Positions 17,175 through 26,711 of a DNA stretch of 64,000 nt are shown here, in pieces. The stretch is from Rathayibacter iranicus NCPPB 2253 = VKM Ac-1602 (lineage in GTDB: Bacteria; Actinomycetota; Actinomycetes; Actinomycetales; Microbacteriaceae). The notes beneath the pieces are model-generated. The model searched no databases. It was not told where the DNA came from and was given only the letters and a program-made list of their open reading frames with translations. Made by a program: the position numbers and the translations under genes. The stretch spans positions 206,860-270,859 of the forward strand of contig NZ_QGDV01000004.1 of NCBI RefSeq assembly GCF_003149025.1, in the 5' to 3' direction. How positions within the stretch are numbered: position 1 is the first letter of the stretch; every line of letters starts with the position of its first letter.

Positions 17175-19379
17175 ATGGACGGCGACAACCTGCTTCTCGA
17201 AGACGGACTGAGCGATGAACTCGACGATGACTTCGACGATGAGGAGGAGCACTCGGACCCCTTGCTCCCCGACGACCGCTACCTCGACCGCGAGCTGAGT
17301 TGGCTCGCCTTCAACCAGCGCGTGCTCGAGTTGGCCGAGGACCCGCTGGTGCCAGCGCTCGAGCGGGCGAACTTTTTGGCGATCTTCTCGTCCAACCTCG
17401 ACGAGTTCTTCATGGTTCGGGTCGCGGGCCTCAAGCGCCGCATTCTCACCGGCCTTGCTCTGCCGACGAATATTGGGCGTGTCCCTGTCGATGTGCTCAC
17501 CGACATTTCCACCAAGGCGCATCTCCTGCAGCAGCGTCACTCCCGAGCGTTCAAGGAGCTGGTCGAGCCGGCCCTGCGCGAGGGCGGCATCGACCTCGTG
17601 CGCTGGGACGAACTCAGCGACGCGGAGCGGACGGTGCTCGACGACTACTTCTCGGCGCAGGTGTTTCCCGTGCTCATGCCACTCGCGGTCGATCCGGCGC
17701 ACCCGTTCCCCTATATCTCAGGTCTTTCGCTCAATCTCTCCGTCCGGGTGCGCAACCCTAAGACGCAGAAGGTCGAATTCGCTCGCCTCAAGGTGCCGCA
17801 GATGCTGCCGCGGTTCGTCCGCATCGCCGGCGTAGCTGCTCCGGGCGAACCAATGCGATTCATCTCACTCGAAGATCTGATCGCCAATCAGCTTGGTGAC
17901 CTGTTTCCGGGAATGGAGATCCTCGACCACCACGTCTTCCGCGTGACCCGCAACGAGGACGTCGAGGTCGATGAGGACGAGACCGAGAACCTGATCAAGG
18001 CGCTCGAGAAGGAGCTGCTGCGCCGCCGGTTCGGCCCGCCCATCCGCCTCGAGGTCACCGACGACATGGACGACGAGACTCTCGGCCTGCTGGTGCGCGA
18101 ACTCGACATCACGACTCAGGAGGTCTACAAGCTCCCGGCACCGCTCGATCTCAGCGGGCTCTTCAGCCTGCAAAAGATCGACCGCCCCGACCTCAAGTAC
18201 CCCAACCACGTCCCGACCACTGCGGTGCAGCTCTCGCCGAGCGAGCCTAACCAGCGGCAGGACGTCTTCAAGGCGGTCTCGCGCGGGGACGTGCTGCTGC
18301 ACCACCCCTACGAGTCGTTCGCGACCAGCGTGCAGTCCTTCCTCGAGCAGGCGGCGGCGGATCCGGACGTGCTCGCGATCAAGCAGACGCTGTACCGCAC
18401 CTCGGGCGACTCCCCCATCGTCGAGGCGCTGATCGACGCGGCCGAGTCCGGCAAGCAGGTGCTCGCGCTGGTCGAGATCAAGGCCCGCTTCGACGAGCAG
18501 GCGAACATCTCGTGGGCGCGCAAGCTCGAGAAGGCGGGCGTGCACGTGGTCTACGGGCTTGTCGGGCTGAAGACGCACTGCAAGCTCGCGCTCGTGATCC
18601 GCCAGGAGAAGGGAGGGGTGCTCCGCCACTACTCCCACATCGGCACCGGCAACTACAATCCGAAGACCTCGCGCGTCTACGAAGACCTCGGCCTTCTGAC
18701 CGCCGATCCCGACGTCGGCAAAGACCTCACTCGCCTGTTCAACGAACTCTCGGGCTACGCGATCGAGAAGAAGTTCAAGCGCCTGCTCGTCGCGCCCCGC
18801 CACCTCCGCAAGGGCCTACTCAAGCGGATCGCCGTCGAGACCGAGAACGGGCGGGCGGGCCTCCCCTCCGGCATCCGCATCAAGGTCAACTCGATTGTCG
18901 ATGAGGCCGTGATCGACGCCCTCTACCGTGCCAGCCAGGCCGGAGTGCCCGTCGATGTCTGGGTGCGTGGGATCTGCGGGCTCAAGCCCGGGCAGGAGGG
19001 TCTGTCCGATAACATCCGGGTGCGCTCGATCCTCGGACGCTACCTCGAACACTCCCGCATCTTCAGCTTTGTCAACGGCGGCGAGCCCGACGTCTTCATC
19101 GGCAGCGCCGACATGATGCACCGCAACCTCGACCGTCGCGTTGAGGCGCTGGTGCGGATCGTCGAGCCCGCGCACCTCAGCGAGATCGACGACATGTTCG
19201 AGCGCGCCATGGACGTGCGCACCGCGTCCTGGTGGCTCGGGCCCGACGGAATGTGGTCGCGACACCACCTCGACGGCGATGGCACCCCGCTGGCCGACTT
19301 GCAGAACCAGCTGATGCAGCACATCACTCACCGCAAGCGCACGGCCACGCGCTCCGCCAACCGGGCTTCCGGCCGCTGA
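17175..19379 (+). CDS. ppk1: Polyphosphate kinase 1
   Basis: 734-aa enzyme that reversibly transfers the ATP gamma-phosphate to polyphosphate. The acidic N-terminus is followed by [17 protein letters not shown], the linker [18 protein letters not shown], and two phospholipase-D-like domains. Catalytic histidines are in LLHHPYESF and [25 protein letters not shown] is near the end. Length is usual. mutT1 starts 4 bp after the stop, and the ppk-mutT1 pairing is known from mycobacteria. A candidate PHO box suggests induction under phosphate limitation. Confidence 0.96.
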   Translation: MDGDNLLLEDGLSDELDDDFDDEEEHSDPLLPDDRYLDRELSWLAFNQRVLELAEDPLVPALERANFLAIFSSNLDEFFMVRVAGLKRRILTGLALPTNIGRVPVDVLTDISTKAHLLQQRHSRAFKELVEPALREGGIDLVRWDELSDAERTVLDDYFSAQVFPVLMPLAVDPAHPFPYISGLSLNLSVRVRNPKTQKVEFARLKVPQMLPRFVRIAGVAAPGEPMRFISLEDLIANQLGDLFPGMEILDHHVFRVTRNEDVEVDEDETENLIKALEKELLRRRFGPPIRLEVTDDMDDETLGLLVRELDITTQEVYKLPAPLDLSGLFSLQKIDRPDLKYPNHVPTTAVQLSPSEPNQRQDVFKAVSRGDVLLHHPYESFATSVQSFLEQAAADPDVLAIKQTLYRTSGDSPIVEALIDAAESGKQVLALVEIKARFDEQANISWARKLEKAGVHVVYGLVGLKTHCKLALVIRQEKGGVLRHYSHIGTGNYNPKTSRVYEDLGLLTADPDVGKDLTRLFNELSGYAIEKKFKRLLVAPRHLRKGLLKRIAVETENGRAGLPSGIRIKVNSIVDEAVIDALYRASQAGVPVDVWVRGICGLKPGQEGLSDNIRVRSILGRYLEHSRIFSFVNGGEPDVFIGSADMMHRNLDRRVEALVRIVEPAHLSEIDDMFERAMDVRTASWWLGPDGMWSRHHLDGDGTPLADLQNQLMQHITHRKRTATRSANRASGR

Positions 19380-19383
19380 CGCC

Positions 19384-20319
19384 GTGACGGGCACTGTCTA
19401 TGCAGCAGGGGCTGTGTGCTGGCGGATCATCGAGGGGAGGCCGCACGTCCTCGTCATCCATCGCCCGCACCGGAGGGACGTCAGCCTGCCCAAGGGCAAG
19501 GTGGATGCCGGAGAATCACTCCCCGAGACCGCTGTGCGCGAGATCCGAGAGGAGACCGGGCTCGCCGTCGCCCTCGGCGTTCCCCTCGGCTGCACCACGT
19601 ACTCGCTCCCGAACGGCCGTCCGAAGGCCGTGTACTACTGGGCCGCGCAGGTCACTGAGAAGGCCGTGCTCGCCTCCGACTTCCTCCCTAACAACGAAGT
19701 CGAGGCCCTGGAGTGGGTCACCGTGAAGCGGGCGCGGAGTTACCTGACCTACCCGCACGACGTCACCATCGTGGACGAGTTCGCCCGCATCGCAGCGCGC
19801 GGGGTACTCGAGACCTTCGCGATCGTGGTGCTTCGGCACGCGAAGGCCGTTCCTGCTAGCTCCTGGGAGGGCCGCGACTCCACCCGCCGGCTCACGCAAC
19901 GCGGGCGCGCGGAAGCAGACGCCGCGGCACGAGCGGTGGCTGCCTGGGGACCACGTCGGCTGGTCTCGAGCACCGCGAAGCGCTGCCGGTCGACGATCGC
20001 ACCACTCGCAACACTGCTCAAGAAGGACGTCCGTCTCCGCGACGAGGTCAGTCAGGAGGCACAGGGACACGCCACCGCCGACCTCCGCGCCCTCATCGGC
20101 AAGCGCGTGCGCGCCCGCAGAACCGCGGTGCTCTGCAGCCACCGGCCGGTGATCCCCGAGATCCTGCGCGAAATCGCCCTCGCCACCGCGACTCCGTTCG
20201 GCCCTTATCTCGACGAAGCGTCGGCGTTGCCCACTGGCGGCTTCGCCGTGGTGCATCTCTCGGCCGAGCACCCCGGCTCCGGCATCGTCGCGGTAGAGAC
20301 TCACTCGCCGCTGGCATAG
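19384..20319 (+). CDS. mutT1: MutT1-like NUDIX hydrolase fused to a histidine phosphatase domain
   Basis: 311-aa two-domain enzyme. The NUDIX domain (1 to about 140) has a perfect box: Gly of GKVDAGES, then REIREETGL. The C-terminal domain (about 142-311) is histidine-phosphatase-like with VVLRHAKA and CSHRPVIPEI. Mycobacterial MutT1 with this architecture hydrolyses 8-oxo-dGTP and diadenosine polyphosphates. GTG start 4 bp after ppk, so co-translated. It links polyphosphate metabolism with nucleotide-pool cleaning. Confidence 0.9.
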   Translation: MTGTVYAAGAVCWRIIEGRPHVLVIHRPHRRDVSLPKGKVDAGESLPETAVREIREETGLAVALGVPLGCTTYSLPNGRPKAVYYWAAQVTEKAVLASDFLPNNEVEALEWVTVKRARSYLTYPHDVTIVDEFARIAARGVLETFAIVVLRHAKAVPASSWEGRDSTRRLTQRGRAEADAAARAVAAWGPRRLVSSTAKRCRSTIAPLATLLKKDVRLRDEVSQEAQGHATADLRALIGKRVRARRTAVLCSHRPVIPEILREIALATATPFGPYLDEASALPTGGFAVVHLSAEHPGSGIVAVETHSPLA

Positions 20320-20349
20320 GGCCCGCCCCCAGCACGCCGAGGCACCCGC

Positions 20350-20371
20350 GTTCACCGAGCGTTCACCGAGC
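20350..20371 (+). promoter_or_regulatory. PHO box upstream of pstS
   Basis: Two identical, directly adjacent 11-bp units GTTCACCGAGC occupy 20350-20360 and 20361-20371; an imperfect unit (GGCACCCGC) precedes them. This is the classic actinobacterial PHO box, 95 bp before the pstS start. Confidence 0.8.
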
Positions 20372-20466
20372 GGATGGTGAGAGGACACGACGTCTCCGTA
20401 CTCTCGCTCGCGGGCTGCACCAGGCCCGTTCTGTTTTCCACGCTTTCCTACCCGAAAGGGATACTT

Positions 20467-21567
20467 GTGAGATTCTCGCGTCTCGGCCAGGCGGCCGTCG
20501 TCGCCGCCGTCGCAGCGATCACGCTGACCTCCTGCGCTGCCAACGAGGCACCGGCCGCAGGCGGCAGCTCCGGCTCCGCTACCACCTCCACGCTCTCGGG
20601 CACCATCACCGGCATCGGCTCCTCCGCTCAGGGCACCGCGCAGACCACCTGGGCCGCCGCGTTCCAGACCGTGAACCCGGACGTCACCATCAACTACGAC
20701 CCCCAGGGCTCGGGAGCTGGTCGCACCAGCTTCATCGACGGCGCCGCGGACTATGCCGGCTCCGACTCCGCTCTCAAGAACGAGGAGCTCGCGGGCACCT
20801 TCGCCGCCTGCACCCCGGACAGCAAGCCGATCGACCTGCCGGTGTACATCTCGCCGATTGCGGTCATCTTCAACGTGGAGGGCGTCGACGAACTCAAGCT
20901 TGACGCGGCCACCATCGCCGGCATCTTCAAGGGCACCATCACCACGTGGGATGCCCCGGAGATCAAGGCCCTGAACCCCGACGCCACCCTCCCCAGCGCG
21001 AACATCACTTCGGTGCACCGCTCGGACGACTCGGGGACGACGCAGAACTTCACTGACTACCTCGCGGCCACCGCGAGCGGTGTCTGGGATGCTCCTGCCG
21101 CGCAGACCTTCCCCTACCAGAGCGGTGACGGCGCCAAGGGCACTTCGGGTGTCGTCGACGCGGTCAAGAACGGCACCAACACGATCGGTTATGCCGACGA
21201 ATCCGGCGCCAAGGGCATGGACATGGCCCAGCTCAAGGTCGGCGACGCGTTCTCGACCATTTCGGCCGACGGAGCGGCGGCTGTCGTCGCTGCCTCGCCG
21301 ATCGCCGAGGGCCGCGAGGCGAACGACCTCGCGATCAAGATCGACCGCACCGGCACTGAGGCGGGCGCCTGGCCCCTGGTTCTGGTCAGCTACCTGATCG
21401 TTTGCCAGGAGTACTCGGACGCGAAGAAGGGCGAGGTCATCAAGCAGTTTGCCTCGTACATCGCGAGCGAGAAGGGCCAGGAGGCCGCCGCCGCTCAGGC
21501 CGGCTCCGCGCCGCTGAGTTCTGATCTCTCCGCCACCGTCGCTACCGCGATCGAGTCGATCAAGTAG
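20467..21567 (+). CDS. pstS: Phosphate ABC transporter substrate-binding lipoprotein PstS
   Basis: 366-aa high-affinity phosphate receptor. GTG at 20467 follows CGAAAGGG; the signal peptide ends in lipobox LTSC (Cys23). The mature part contains the phosphate-binding signatures GSGAGRTSFIDGAADYAGSD, HRSDDSGTTQNFTDYL and GTNTIGYAD. First gene of pstSCAB; a hairpin separates it from pstC so the receptor can be made in excess. The PHO box upstream indicates RegX3 control. Confidence 0.96.
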   Translation: MRFSRLGQAAVVAAVAAITLTSCAANEAPAAGGSSGSATTSTLSGTITGIGSSAQGTAQTTWAAAFQTVNPDVTINYDPQGSGAGRTSFIDGAADYAGSDSALKNEELAGTFAACTPDSKPIDLPVYISPIAVIFNVEGVDELKLDAATIAGIFKGTITTWDAPEIKALNPDATLPSANITSVHRSDDSGTTQNFTDYLAATASGVWDAPAAQTFPYQSGDGAKGTSGVVDAVKNGTNTIGYADESGAKGMDMAQLKVGDAFSTISADGAAAVVAASPIAEGREANDLAIKIDRTGTEAGAWPLVLVSYLIVCQEYSDAKKGEVIKQFASYIASEKGQEAAAAQAGSAPLSSDLSATVATAIESIK

Positions 21568-21575
21568 TCCCACCG

Positions 21576-21617
21576 GCAGGGCCCGTCTCGCAGCACCGTC
21601 TGCGGGACGGGCCCTGC
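21576..21617 (+). terminator. Intra-operon hairpin between pstS and pstC
   Basis: An 18-bp stem with one mismatch (21576-21593 with 21600-21617), without a clear T-run, 9 bp past the pstS stop. Probably a partial terminator or 3' stabiliser that lowers expression of pstCAB relative to pstS. Confidence 0.65.
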
Positions 21618-21731
21618 ATGTACAGGGGCTCGACTCCCCCGAAGTGCCTTCGAGCCCTAGCATCTCCCCTGTGCGCACCGCCGATTCCGGGTGCACCGCC
21701 GAACCGCCTCGTCTGAAGAGAGTCCCCTGGA

Positions 21732-22673
21732 ATGGCAACTGAGACCGTCGTCCGCCCGAAGGCGAAGGTGCGTGTCGGAGATCGGGTCTTCTCGATCTCG
21801 ACCGTCGCCGCCGGCTCCCTCATCCTCCTCGTCCTCGCTGCCGTCGCGATCTTCCTCATCGCGCAATCGATCCCCGCGTTCACCGCACCGGCCGGCAGCC
21901 TCCCCGGCGACGCCACGAGCTTCTGGGCCTACGTCGGCCCCCTGGTATTCGGCACGATCTGGTCGGCGGTCATCGCTCTGGTGATCGCCCTACCGCTCTC
22001 GATCGCGATCGCCCTCTTCATCTCGCACTACGCGCCGCGCCGCATCGCCATCGCGCTGGGCTACGTCGTCGACCTGCTGGCCGCTGTGCCCTCGGTTGTC
22101 TTCGGCCTCTGGGGCGCGACCGTGCTCGCGCCGATGGTGCAGCCGTTCTACCTCTTCCTCAACGTGAACATCGGCTGGTTCCCGCTCTTCGGTGGCCAGG
22201 CCTCGGGCACGGGAAAGACGATCCTTACCGCTTCCGTCGTACTGGCGGTGATGGTCATCCCGATCATCACGGCGGTCTGCCGCGAGATCTTCCTCCAGGC
22301 TCCGCGCCTGCACGAGGAGGCTGCTCTGGCGCTCGGCGCCACCCGCTGGGAGATGATCCGCATGGCCGTCCTCCCCTTCGGCGCCCCCGGAATCGTTTCG
22401 GCCGCGATGCTCGGCCTTGGCCGCGCCCTGGGCGAGACGCTCGCCGTCGCGATGGTGCTTTCGCCCGCGACGGTCGTCTCCTTCCTCCTGCTTACCTCGC
22501 AGAATTCGAACACCATCGCCGCGAACATCGCCCTGCAATTCCCCGAGGCCAGCGGTGTTGGAGTGAACGTGCTCGTCGCCTCGGGCCTGATCCTCTTCGT
22601 CATCACCCTCGTCGTGAACTCGGTCGCACGGTTCATCGTCAACCGCCGCAAGGCCTTCTCGGGAGCCAACTGA
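21732..22673 (+). CDS. pstC: Phosphate ABC transporter permease PstC
   Basis: 313-aa integral membrane subunit. About six membrane segments; the first is [17 protein letters not shown]. The EAA loop contacting PstB is [27 protein letters not shown] (read in two parts). [10 protein letters not shown] is characteristic of PstC. The ATG follows GTCCCCTGGA with a weak ribosome site. The stop overlaps the pstA start by one base (TGATG). Confidence 0.95.
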   Translation: MATETVVRPKAKVRVGDRVFSISTVAAGSLILLVLAAVAIFLIAQSIPAFTAPAGSLPGDATSFWAYVGPLVFGTIWSAVIALVIALPLSIAIALFISHYAPRRIAIALGYVVDLLAAVPSVVFGLWGATVLAPMVQPFYLFLNVNIGWFPLFGGQASGTGKTILTASVVLAVMVIPIITAVCREIFLQAPRLHEEAALALGATRWEMIRMAVLPFGAPGIVSAAMLGLGRALGETLAVAMVLSPATVVSFLLLTSQNSNTIAANIALQFPEASGVGVNVLVASGLILFVITLVVNSVARFIVNRRKAFSGAN

Positions 22674-23749
22674 TGTCCGCCGCCACGTCGACCATGCCCC
22701 TTTCGCTCGAAACCGGGAAACTGCCCAAGGGCGCCCCCTGGATGCTGCTCGTCGGCAGTTGGGTCGTTTTCGCCGCGGTCTTCCTGGTGCTCCAAGCCGC
22801 TGGCATGATGAACGACTTCAGCCTCGTCGGCGCGATCTTCTGGGGCACCATCCTGTTCGACATCGCGATCTACGTCGTCTCACGCCTGGTGGAGGGCGGC
22901 CGCAAGGCGGTCGACCGCCTGGTGACCTCACTGGTCGCCACGGCGTTCATCATCGCGCTACTGCCGCTGATCTCGCTGCTCTACACGGTCGTCTCCAACG
23001 GCTTCGCCCGCTTCGATCCGCTGTTCTTCTCCGCCTCGATGCGCAACGTCATCGATGCCGGTGGCGGCGCCCTGCACGCGATCATCGGCACGCTCGAAAT
23101 CACCGCGATGGCTGCGCTGATCTCGGTGCCGATCGGACTGCTCACGTCGATCTACCTGGTCGAGTACGGCCGCGGCCACCTTGCCCGCGCGATCACGTTC
23201 TTCGTCGACGTGATGACGGGCATCCCCTCGATTGTCGCCGGCCTTTTCGCCTACGCACTCTTCTCCCTGATCCTTGGACCGGGCGTGCGGATGGGCTTCG
23301 CCGGTTCGATCGCTCTGGCCGTGCTCATGATCCCCGTGGTCGTCCGCTCGTCGGAGGAAATGCTCAAGCTGGTGCCGAACGAGCTGCGCGAAGCGTCCTA
23401 TGCACTGGGCGTGCCGAAGTGGCTGACGATCGTCAAGATCGTGCTGCCGACCTCGGTCGCCGGCATCACCACGGGCATCACCCTGGCGATCGCCCGCGTC
23501 ATAGGCGAGACCGCTCCGCTGCTTATCGTTGCGGGCTTCACCGCCTCAATGAACTACGACCTGTTCAGCGAGCGAATGATGACGCTGCCGGTATTCGTCT
23601 ACACGCAGTACGCGAACCAGGGCCCCGACGCGGAGGCGTTCCTCAACAGAGCGTGGACCGGCGCTCTGGTGCTCATCCTCATCGTCATGGCGCTGAACCT
23701 CGCTGCCCGATTGATCGCGAAGATCTTCGCCCCCAAGCTCGGCCGCTGA
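22673..23749 (+). CDS. pstA: Phosphate ABC transporter permease PstA
   Basis: 358-aa integral membrane subunit, longer than the usual 280-300 aa because of an N-terminal extension with two extra predicted helices ([20 protein letters not shown] and [19 protein letters not shown]). The core has [15 protein letters not shown] and the EAA-type loop [21 protein letters not shown]. It couples to PstB in phosphate import. One-base overlap with pstC. Confidence 0.95.
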   Translation: MSAATSTMPLSLETGKLPKGAPWMLLVGSWVVFAAVFLVLQAAGMMNDFSLVGAIFWGTILFDIAIYVVSRLVEGGRKAVDRLVTSLVATAFIIALLPLISLLYTVVSNGFARFDPLFFSASMRNVIDAGGGALHAIIGTLEITAMAALISVPIGLLTSIYLVEYGRGHLARAITFFVDVMTGIPSIVAGLFAYALFSLILGPGVRMGFAGSIALAVLMIPVVVRSSEEMLKLVPNELREASYALGVPKWLTIVKIVLPTSVAGITTGITLAIARVIGETAPLLIVAGFTASMNYDLFSERMMTLPVFVYTQYANQGPDAEAFLNRAWTGALVLILIVMALNLAARLIAKIFAPKLGR

Positions 23750-23790
23750 CCCCCACCCCTCGGCTCTGGCCGAAATCCCCGAAGGAAGCA

Positions 23791-24570
23791 ATGTCTAAGC
23801 GCATCGAGGTCAACGACCTCAACGTCTACTACAGCCAATTTCTCGCGGTGGAGGGCGTCTCGCTCGCTATCGAGCCGCGCACCGTCACGGCATTTATCGG
23901 CCCCTCCGGCTGCGGCAAGTCGACCTTCCTCCGCACCCTCAACCGCATGCACGAGGTCATTCCCGGGGCACACGTCGAGGGCGAGGTGCTGATCGACGGC
24001 AACAACCTCTACGCACCGGGCGTCGACCCGGTCCAGGTTCGTCGTCAGGTGGGCATGGTGTTCCAGCGCCCCAACCCGTTCCCGACGATGTCCATCCGCG
24101 ACAATGTGCTCGCCGGGGTCAAGCTCAACAACCGCCGCATCTCGAAGTCGGACGCTGACGCCCTCGTCGAGCGCTCACTCCAGGGCGCGAACCTCTGGAA
24201 CGAGGTGAAGGACCGCCTCGACAAGCCCGGCTCGGGTCTCTCTGGTGGTCAGCAGCAGCGCCTGTGCATCGCCCGCGCGATCGCGGTCTCGCCGGACGTC
24301 CTGCTGATGGATGAGCCCTGCTCTGCCCTCGATCCGATCTCGACGCTCGCGATCGAAGACCTCATCGAGGAGCTGAAAAACGATTACACGATCGTCATCG
24401 TGACCCACAACATGCAACAGGCCTCGCGCGTCTCGGACCGCACCGCGTTCTTCAACATCGCGGGCACCGGCAAGCCGGGCAAGCTCATCGAGTACGACGA
24501 CACGGCGACGATGTTCTCGCGCCCGTCCGTCCAGGCGACCGAAGACTACGTATCGGGCCGCTTCGGCTGA
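23791..24570 (+). CDS. pstB: Phosphate ABC transporter ATPase PstB
   Basis: 259-aa ATPase driving phosphate import. Walker [10 protein letters not shown] (37-45), [16 protein letters not shown] typical of PstB, signature LSGGQQQR, Walker [13 protein letters not shown] and the switch histidine in [13 protein letters not shown] at 23791 with GAAGGAAGCA upstream. Last gene of the operon, closed by a strong terminator. Confidence 0.97.
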   Translation: MSKRIEVNDLNVYYSQFLAVEGVSLAIEPRTVTAFIGPSGCGKSTFLRTLNRMHEVIPGAHVEGEVLIDGNNLYAPGVDPVQVRRQVGMVFQRPNPFPTMSIRDNVLAGVKLNNRRISKSDADALVERSLQGANLWNEVKDRLDKPGSGLSGGQQQRLCIARAIAVSPDVLLMDEPCSALDPISTLAIEDLIEELKNDYTIVIVTHNMQQASRVSDRTAFFNIAGTGKPGKLIEYDDTATMFSRPSVQATEDYVSGRFG

Positions 24571-24582
24571 TCCCGGCCAGAA

Positions 24583-24626
24583 AACGACGAGAGCCGTACC
24601 CCCTCGGGAGTGCGGCTCTCGTCGTT
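24583..24626 (+). terminator. Terminator after pstB
   Basis: A 14-bp perfect stem (AACGACGAGAGCCG with its complement) and a 16-nt loop; also positioned to end rskA transcripts from the opposite strand (stop at 24637). Confidence 0.8.
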
Positions 24627-24636
24627 GCGAGCCGGA

Positions 24637-25476
24637 TCATGCCGTGTCGATGGCCAGAATCGGTTCGGTCGTCGGAGTGGCCGAGCCACCCGCCGCCTCA
24701 ACGGTCACGGCGACCACCGAGCCCTCGGCCATCGTGCCCTCGAGCGGAGCCACGGTGCTGCCCTCTCCGCCGTCGAAGGTGCCTGCCGCCACCGGGCCCG
24801 AGGAGCCGATGTACCAGAGCTCGTAAGTTTTGTCCTCGGGCAGCGGTGCCAGGTCGTCCACGACGAGAGCGGAACGACCGAGCGAACTCGACCAGATCAG
24901 CGTCGCCGTTTCGCCGGTGGCGACCGTGCCCGTCGTTTCCCGCGCATCGGGCGCGCTGCGGATTCGATCGAGCGCCGTCTGCTGCTGCGTGTGACCGGCC
25001 ACCGGCGAGAGCAGCGGCGGGAGCGTCACTCCGCCGACAACGATTACCGCGGCGGCAGCCGCCGCAGACAAGTACACAGCGGGGCGGGTGAACCAGCGGC
25101 TCTGCGCCCGGTTGGCGGCGCTGCTGCGGCCGTCGGGGCGCGTCGCCTGGTTCGGTGTGGGCGCGACAGGGCGCAGACGGGGCGCGGCGGACGCCCCCTC
25201 CTCGTCGTCGTGCTCCTTACCAGGCAACTGCGGCGTGGTCGCGATGACAGCCATCAGGTCGATCTTGAGTCCGGGTGAGGGTTCGACAGCGGGTGCATCG
25301 GCGATGAGCGCCTCCACCACCTCGGAGAACGCATCGGCCTCGCCGCGCGCCTCCGGGTGCGTGGATAGGAACTGCCGATAGCGTTCCTGCTCCTCGGGCG
25401 TCAGGATGCCCAGTGCGTGACCCGCTGCGAGATCGCGCGGATCGTCTCTCCCGTCAGGGAGTCGCATGTCATTCAT
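24637..25476 (-). CDS. rskA: Anti-sigma-K factor RskA
   Basis: 279-aa single-pass membrane anti-sigma factor. The cytosolic N-terminal domain (RDLAAGHALGILTPEEQERY...) binds the sigma factor; one helix spans about 133-152 (VYLSAAAAAAVIVVGGV); the extracellular RskA domain has ALVVDDLAPLPEDKTYELWYI and ends EPILAIDTA. ATG at 25476 overlaps sigK by 4 bp. Such proteins are cleaved by regulated proteolysis to free the sigma factor. The signal is unknown here. Confidence 0.92.
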   Translation of the reverse strand: MNDMRLPDGRDDPRDLAAGHALGILTPEEQERYRQFLSTHPEARGEADAFSEVVEALIADAPAVEPSPGLKIDLMAVIATTPQLPGKEHDDEEGASAAPRLRPVAPTPNQATRPDGRSSAANRAQSRWFTRPAVYLSAAAAAAVIVVGGVTLPPLLSPVAGHTQQQTALDRIRSAPDARETTGTVATGETATLIWSSSLGRSALVVDDLAPLPEDKTYELWYIGSSGPVAAGTFDGGEGSTVAPLEGTMAEGSVVAVTVEAAGGSATPTTEPILAIDTA

Positions 25477-26033
25477 AGGGCCACCCCCATCTCTTCTCGA
25501 AGTCGGATCATTCCGTCGCGCAAACGCGTCTTGACGGTTCCCACGGGGCACTGCAGGATCCCCGCGATCTCGCTATGCGAATAACCGCCGTAGTAAGCCA
25601 GCTGCAGCGCCTGTCGCTGCAAGTGAGTCAAGCGGCCCATGGCGACCGCGACCTTCTCGTGTTCGAGGGACACCTCCGCCTGTTCGGAGACCTGGTCGTA
25701 GTCGCGACCGAGATCTCGTATTCCGATGCGCATGTCCCTGTCACGGCCCGCCTGGGCCGCGCGAACCCTGTCGATAGCCCTGCGGTGTGCCATCGTGAGG
25801 ATCCAGGTCGTCGCGCTTCCTTTATTCGGAGCGAAACGCCCGGCGGTTTGCCAGATCTCGAGGAAGACCTCCTGGGTCACCTCCTCAGACTGCGATCGGT
25901 CGACGAGTACGCGGGTGATCAGGCCCAACGTGCGCGCCGCCATCTGGTCGTACAACTCGGAGAAAGCGGTGTGCTCACCAGCCGCGATGCGCTCGAGCAG
26001 CGCCGCGGGATCCGTTGTGGTGTCGTCCGTCAT
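25473..26033 (-). CDS. sigK: ECF RNA polymerase sigma factor SigK
   Basis: 186-aa extracytoplasmic-function sigma factor. Region 2 contains SEEVTQEVFLEIWQTAGRF and TTWILTMAHRRAIDRVR; region 4 contains LTHLQRQALQLAYYGGYSHSEIAGILQ and GTVKTRLRDGMIRLRE. The partner rskA overlaps by 4 bp, and the upstream membrane gene also overlaps by 4 bp, so three genes are translationally coupled. Mycobacterial SigK, the namesake, responds to redox through RskA; its target here is not visible. Confidence 0.92.
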   Translation of the reverse strand: MTDDTTTDPAALLERIAAGEHTAFSELYDQMAARTLGLITRVLVDRSQSEEVTQEVFLEIWQTAGRFAPNKGSATTWILTMAHRRAIDRVRAAQAGRDRDMRIGIRDLGRDYDQVSEQAEVSLEHEKVAVAMGRLTHLQRQALQLAYYGGYSHSEIAGILQCPVGTVKTRLRDGMIRLREEMGVAL

Positions 26034-26467
26034 GAACCCTGCCTCGCCCGCGCCCGGGCAGAACGATGTCGCGTCATCCAGAAGGCTGTCACGGCGAGGC
26101 CCGCTACGACGACCGACACCTCGAGAGGGTGCGTGACGAATCGGATGTCGAGGTCCACTGGACCGATATCGACAAGCGCCGACGCTCGGAGCCTAGGGGC
26201 GAGCCAGAGCGAGACGACGGCAACGCCGGCCGCCGTGAGCCCCGCGTAGCTGCGCGGGCGCACGAGCACCCAGACGCCGGCCGCGACGTCGAGTGCGGCC
26301 AGCGTCCGCATGACCGCGCCCTGGGACACAGACACTCCGGCTGCGAACTGCGCGCCCTCGGCCGAATCGACGCCACCCGCGGCGAGAAGGTATAGCGCGG
26401 CAATAAGGAGCAGGCCTGCCCCCGCCCAGACGCGTGCTCCGATCCGGAACGCTCTGCTGTTCTTCAT
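26030..26467 (-). CDS. Membrane protein heading the sigK operon
   Basis: 145-aa protein with about four hydrophobic segments (GARVWAGAGLLLIAALYLLAA, VMRTLAALDVAAGVWVLV, GLTAAGVAVVSLWLAP, LEVSVVVAGLAVTAFWM) and a basic C-terminal tail. I do not recognise a named family; the arrangement resembles small DoxX-like four-helix proteins. Its stop overlaps the sigK start by 4 bp, which points to a role in the same response, perhaps sensing or as a SigK target. Confidence 0.7.
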   Translation of the reverse strand: MKNSRAFRIGARVWAGAGLLLIAALYLLAAGGVDSAEGAQFAAGVSVSQGAVMRTLAALDVAAGVWVLVRPRSYAGLTAAGVAVVSLWLAPRLRASALVDIGPVDLDIRFVTHPLEVSVVVAGLAVTAFWMTRHRSARARARQGS

Positions 26468-26652
26468 CCCGGTATCGCCTGTCTGTAGGGACTCTGGTGA
26501 GGATCGACTCCTCCTTGGCCCCTCGCCTCGCGCACCGGGCCACGATGCGAGCAGAGAAGGGGCCGAACCGCAGGAACGCCTCTCGGCGCGAGGCCGCTCG
26601 AAGCGGCTATAAGTGGAGCCCGGGGTTACTGCGATCCGACCTCGATCAGTCT

Positions 26653-26690
26653 AACAAACGCCTTGCACCTGCTCGCGAGTGGCGTTTGTT
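26653..26690 (-). terminator. Terminator of the 26712-27341 gene
   Basis: Perfect 10-bp stem AACAAACGCC / GGCGTTTGTT (26653-26662 with 26681-26690), 22 bp past the leftward gene's stop. The rest of 26468-26711 shows no gene. Confidence 0.7.
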
Positions 26691-26711
26691 ACTCGTGGAC
26701 TGGAGAGATTT

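Noticed and set aside
19516..21738. A 740-codon minus-strand frame over mutT1-pstS
   Set aside because: Antisense shadow with low-complexity Gly/Arg/Asp composition and no motifs; the plus strand encodes MutT1 and PstS.
22759..23790. A long N-terminal extension of PstB overlapping pstA
   Set aside because: Its composition is that of an out-of-frame reading; PstB homologues begin at the ATG at 23791 after GAAGGAAGC.
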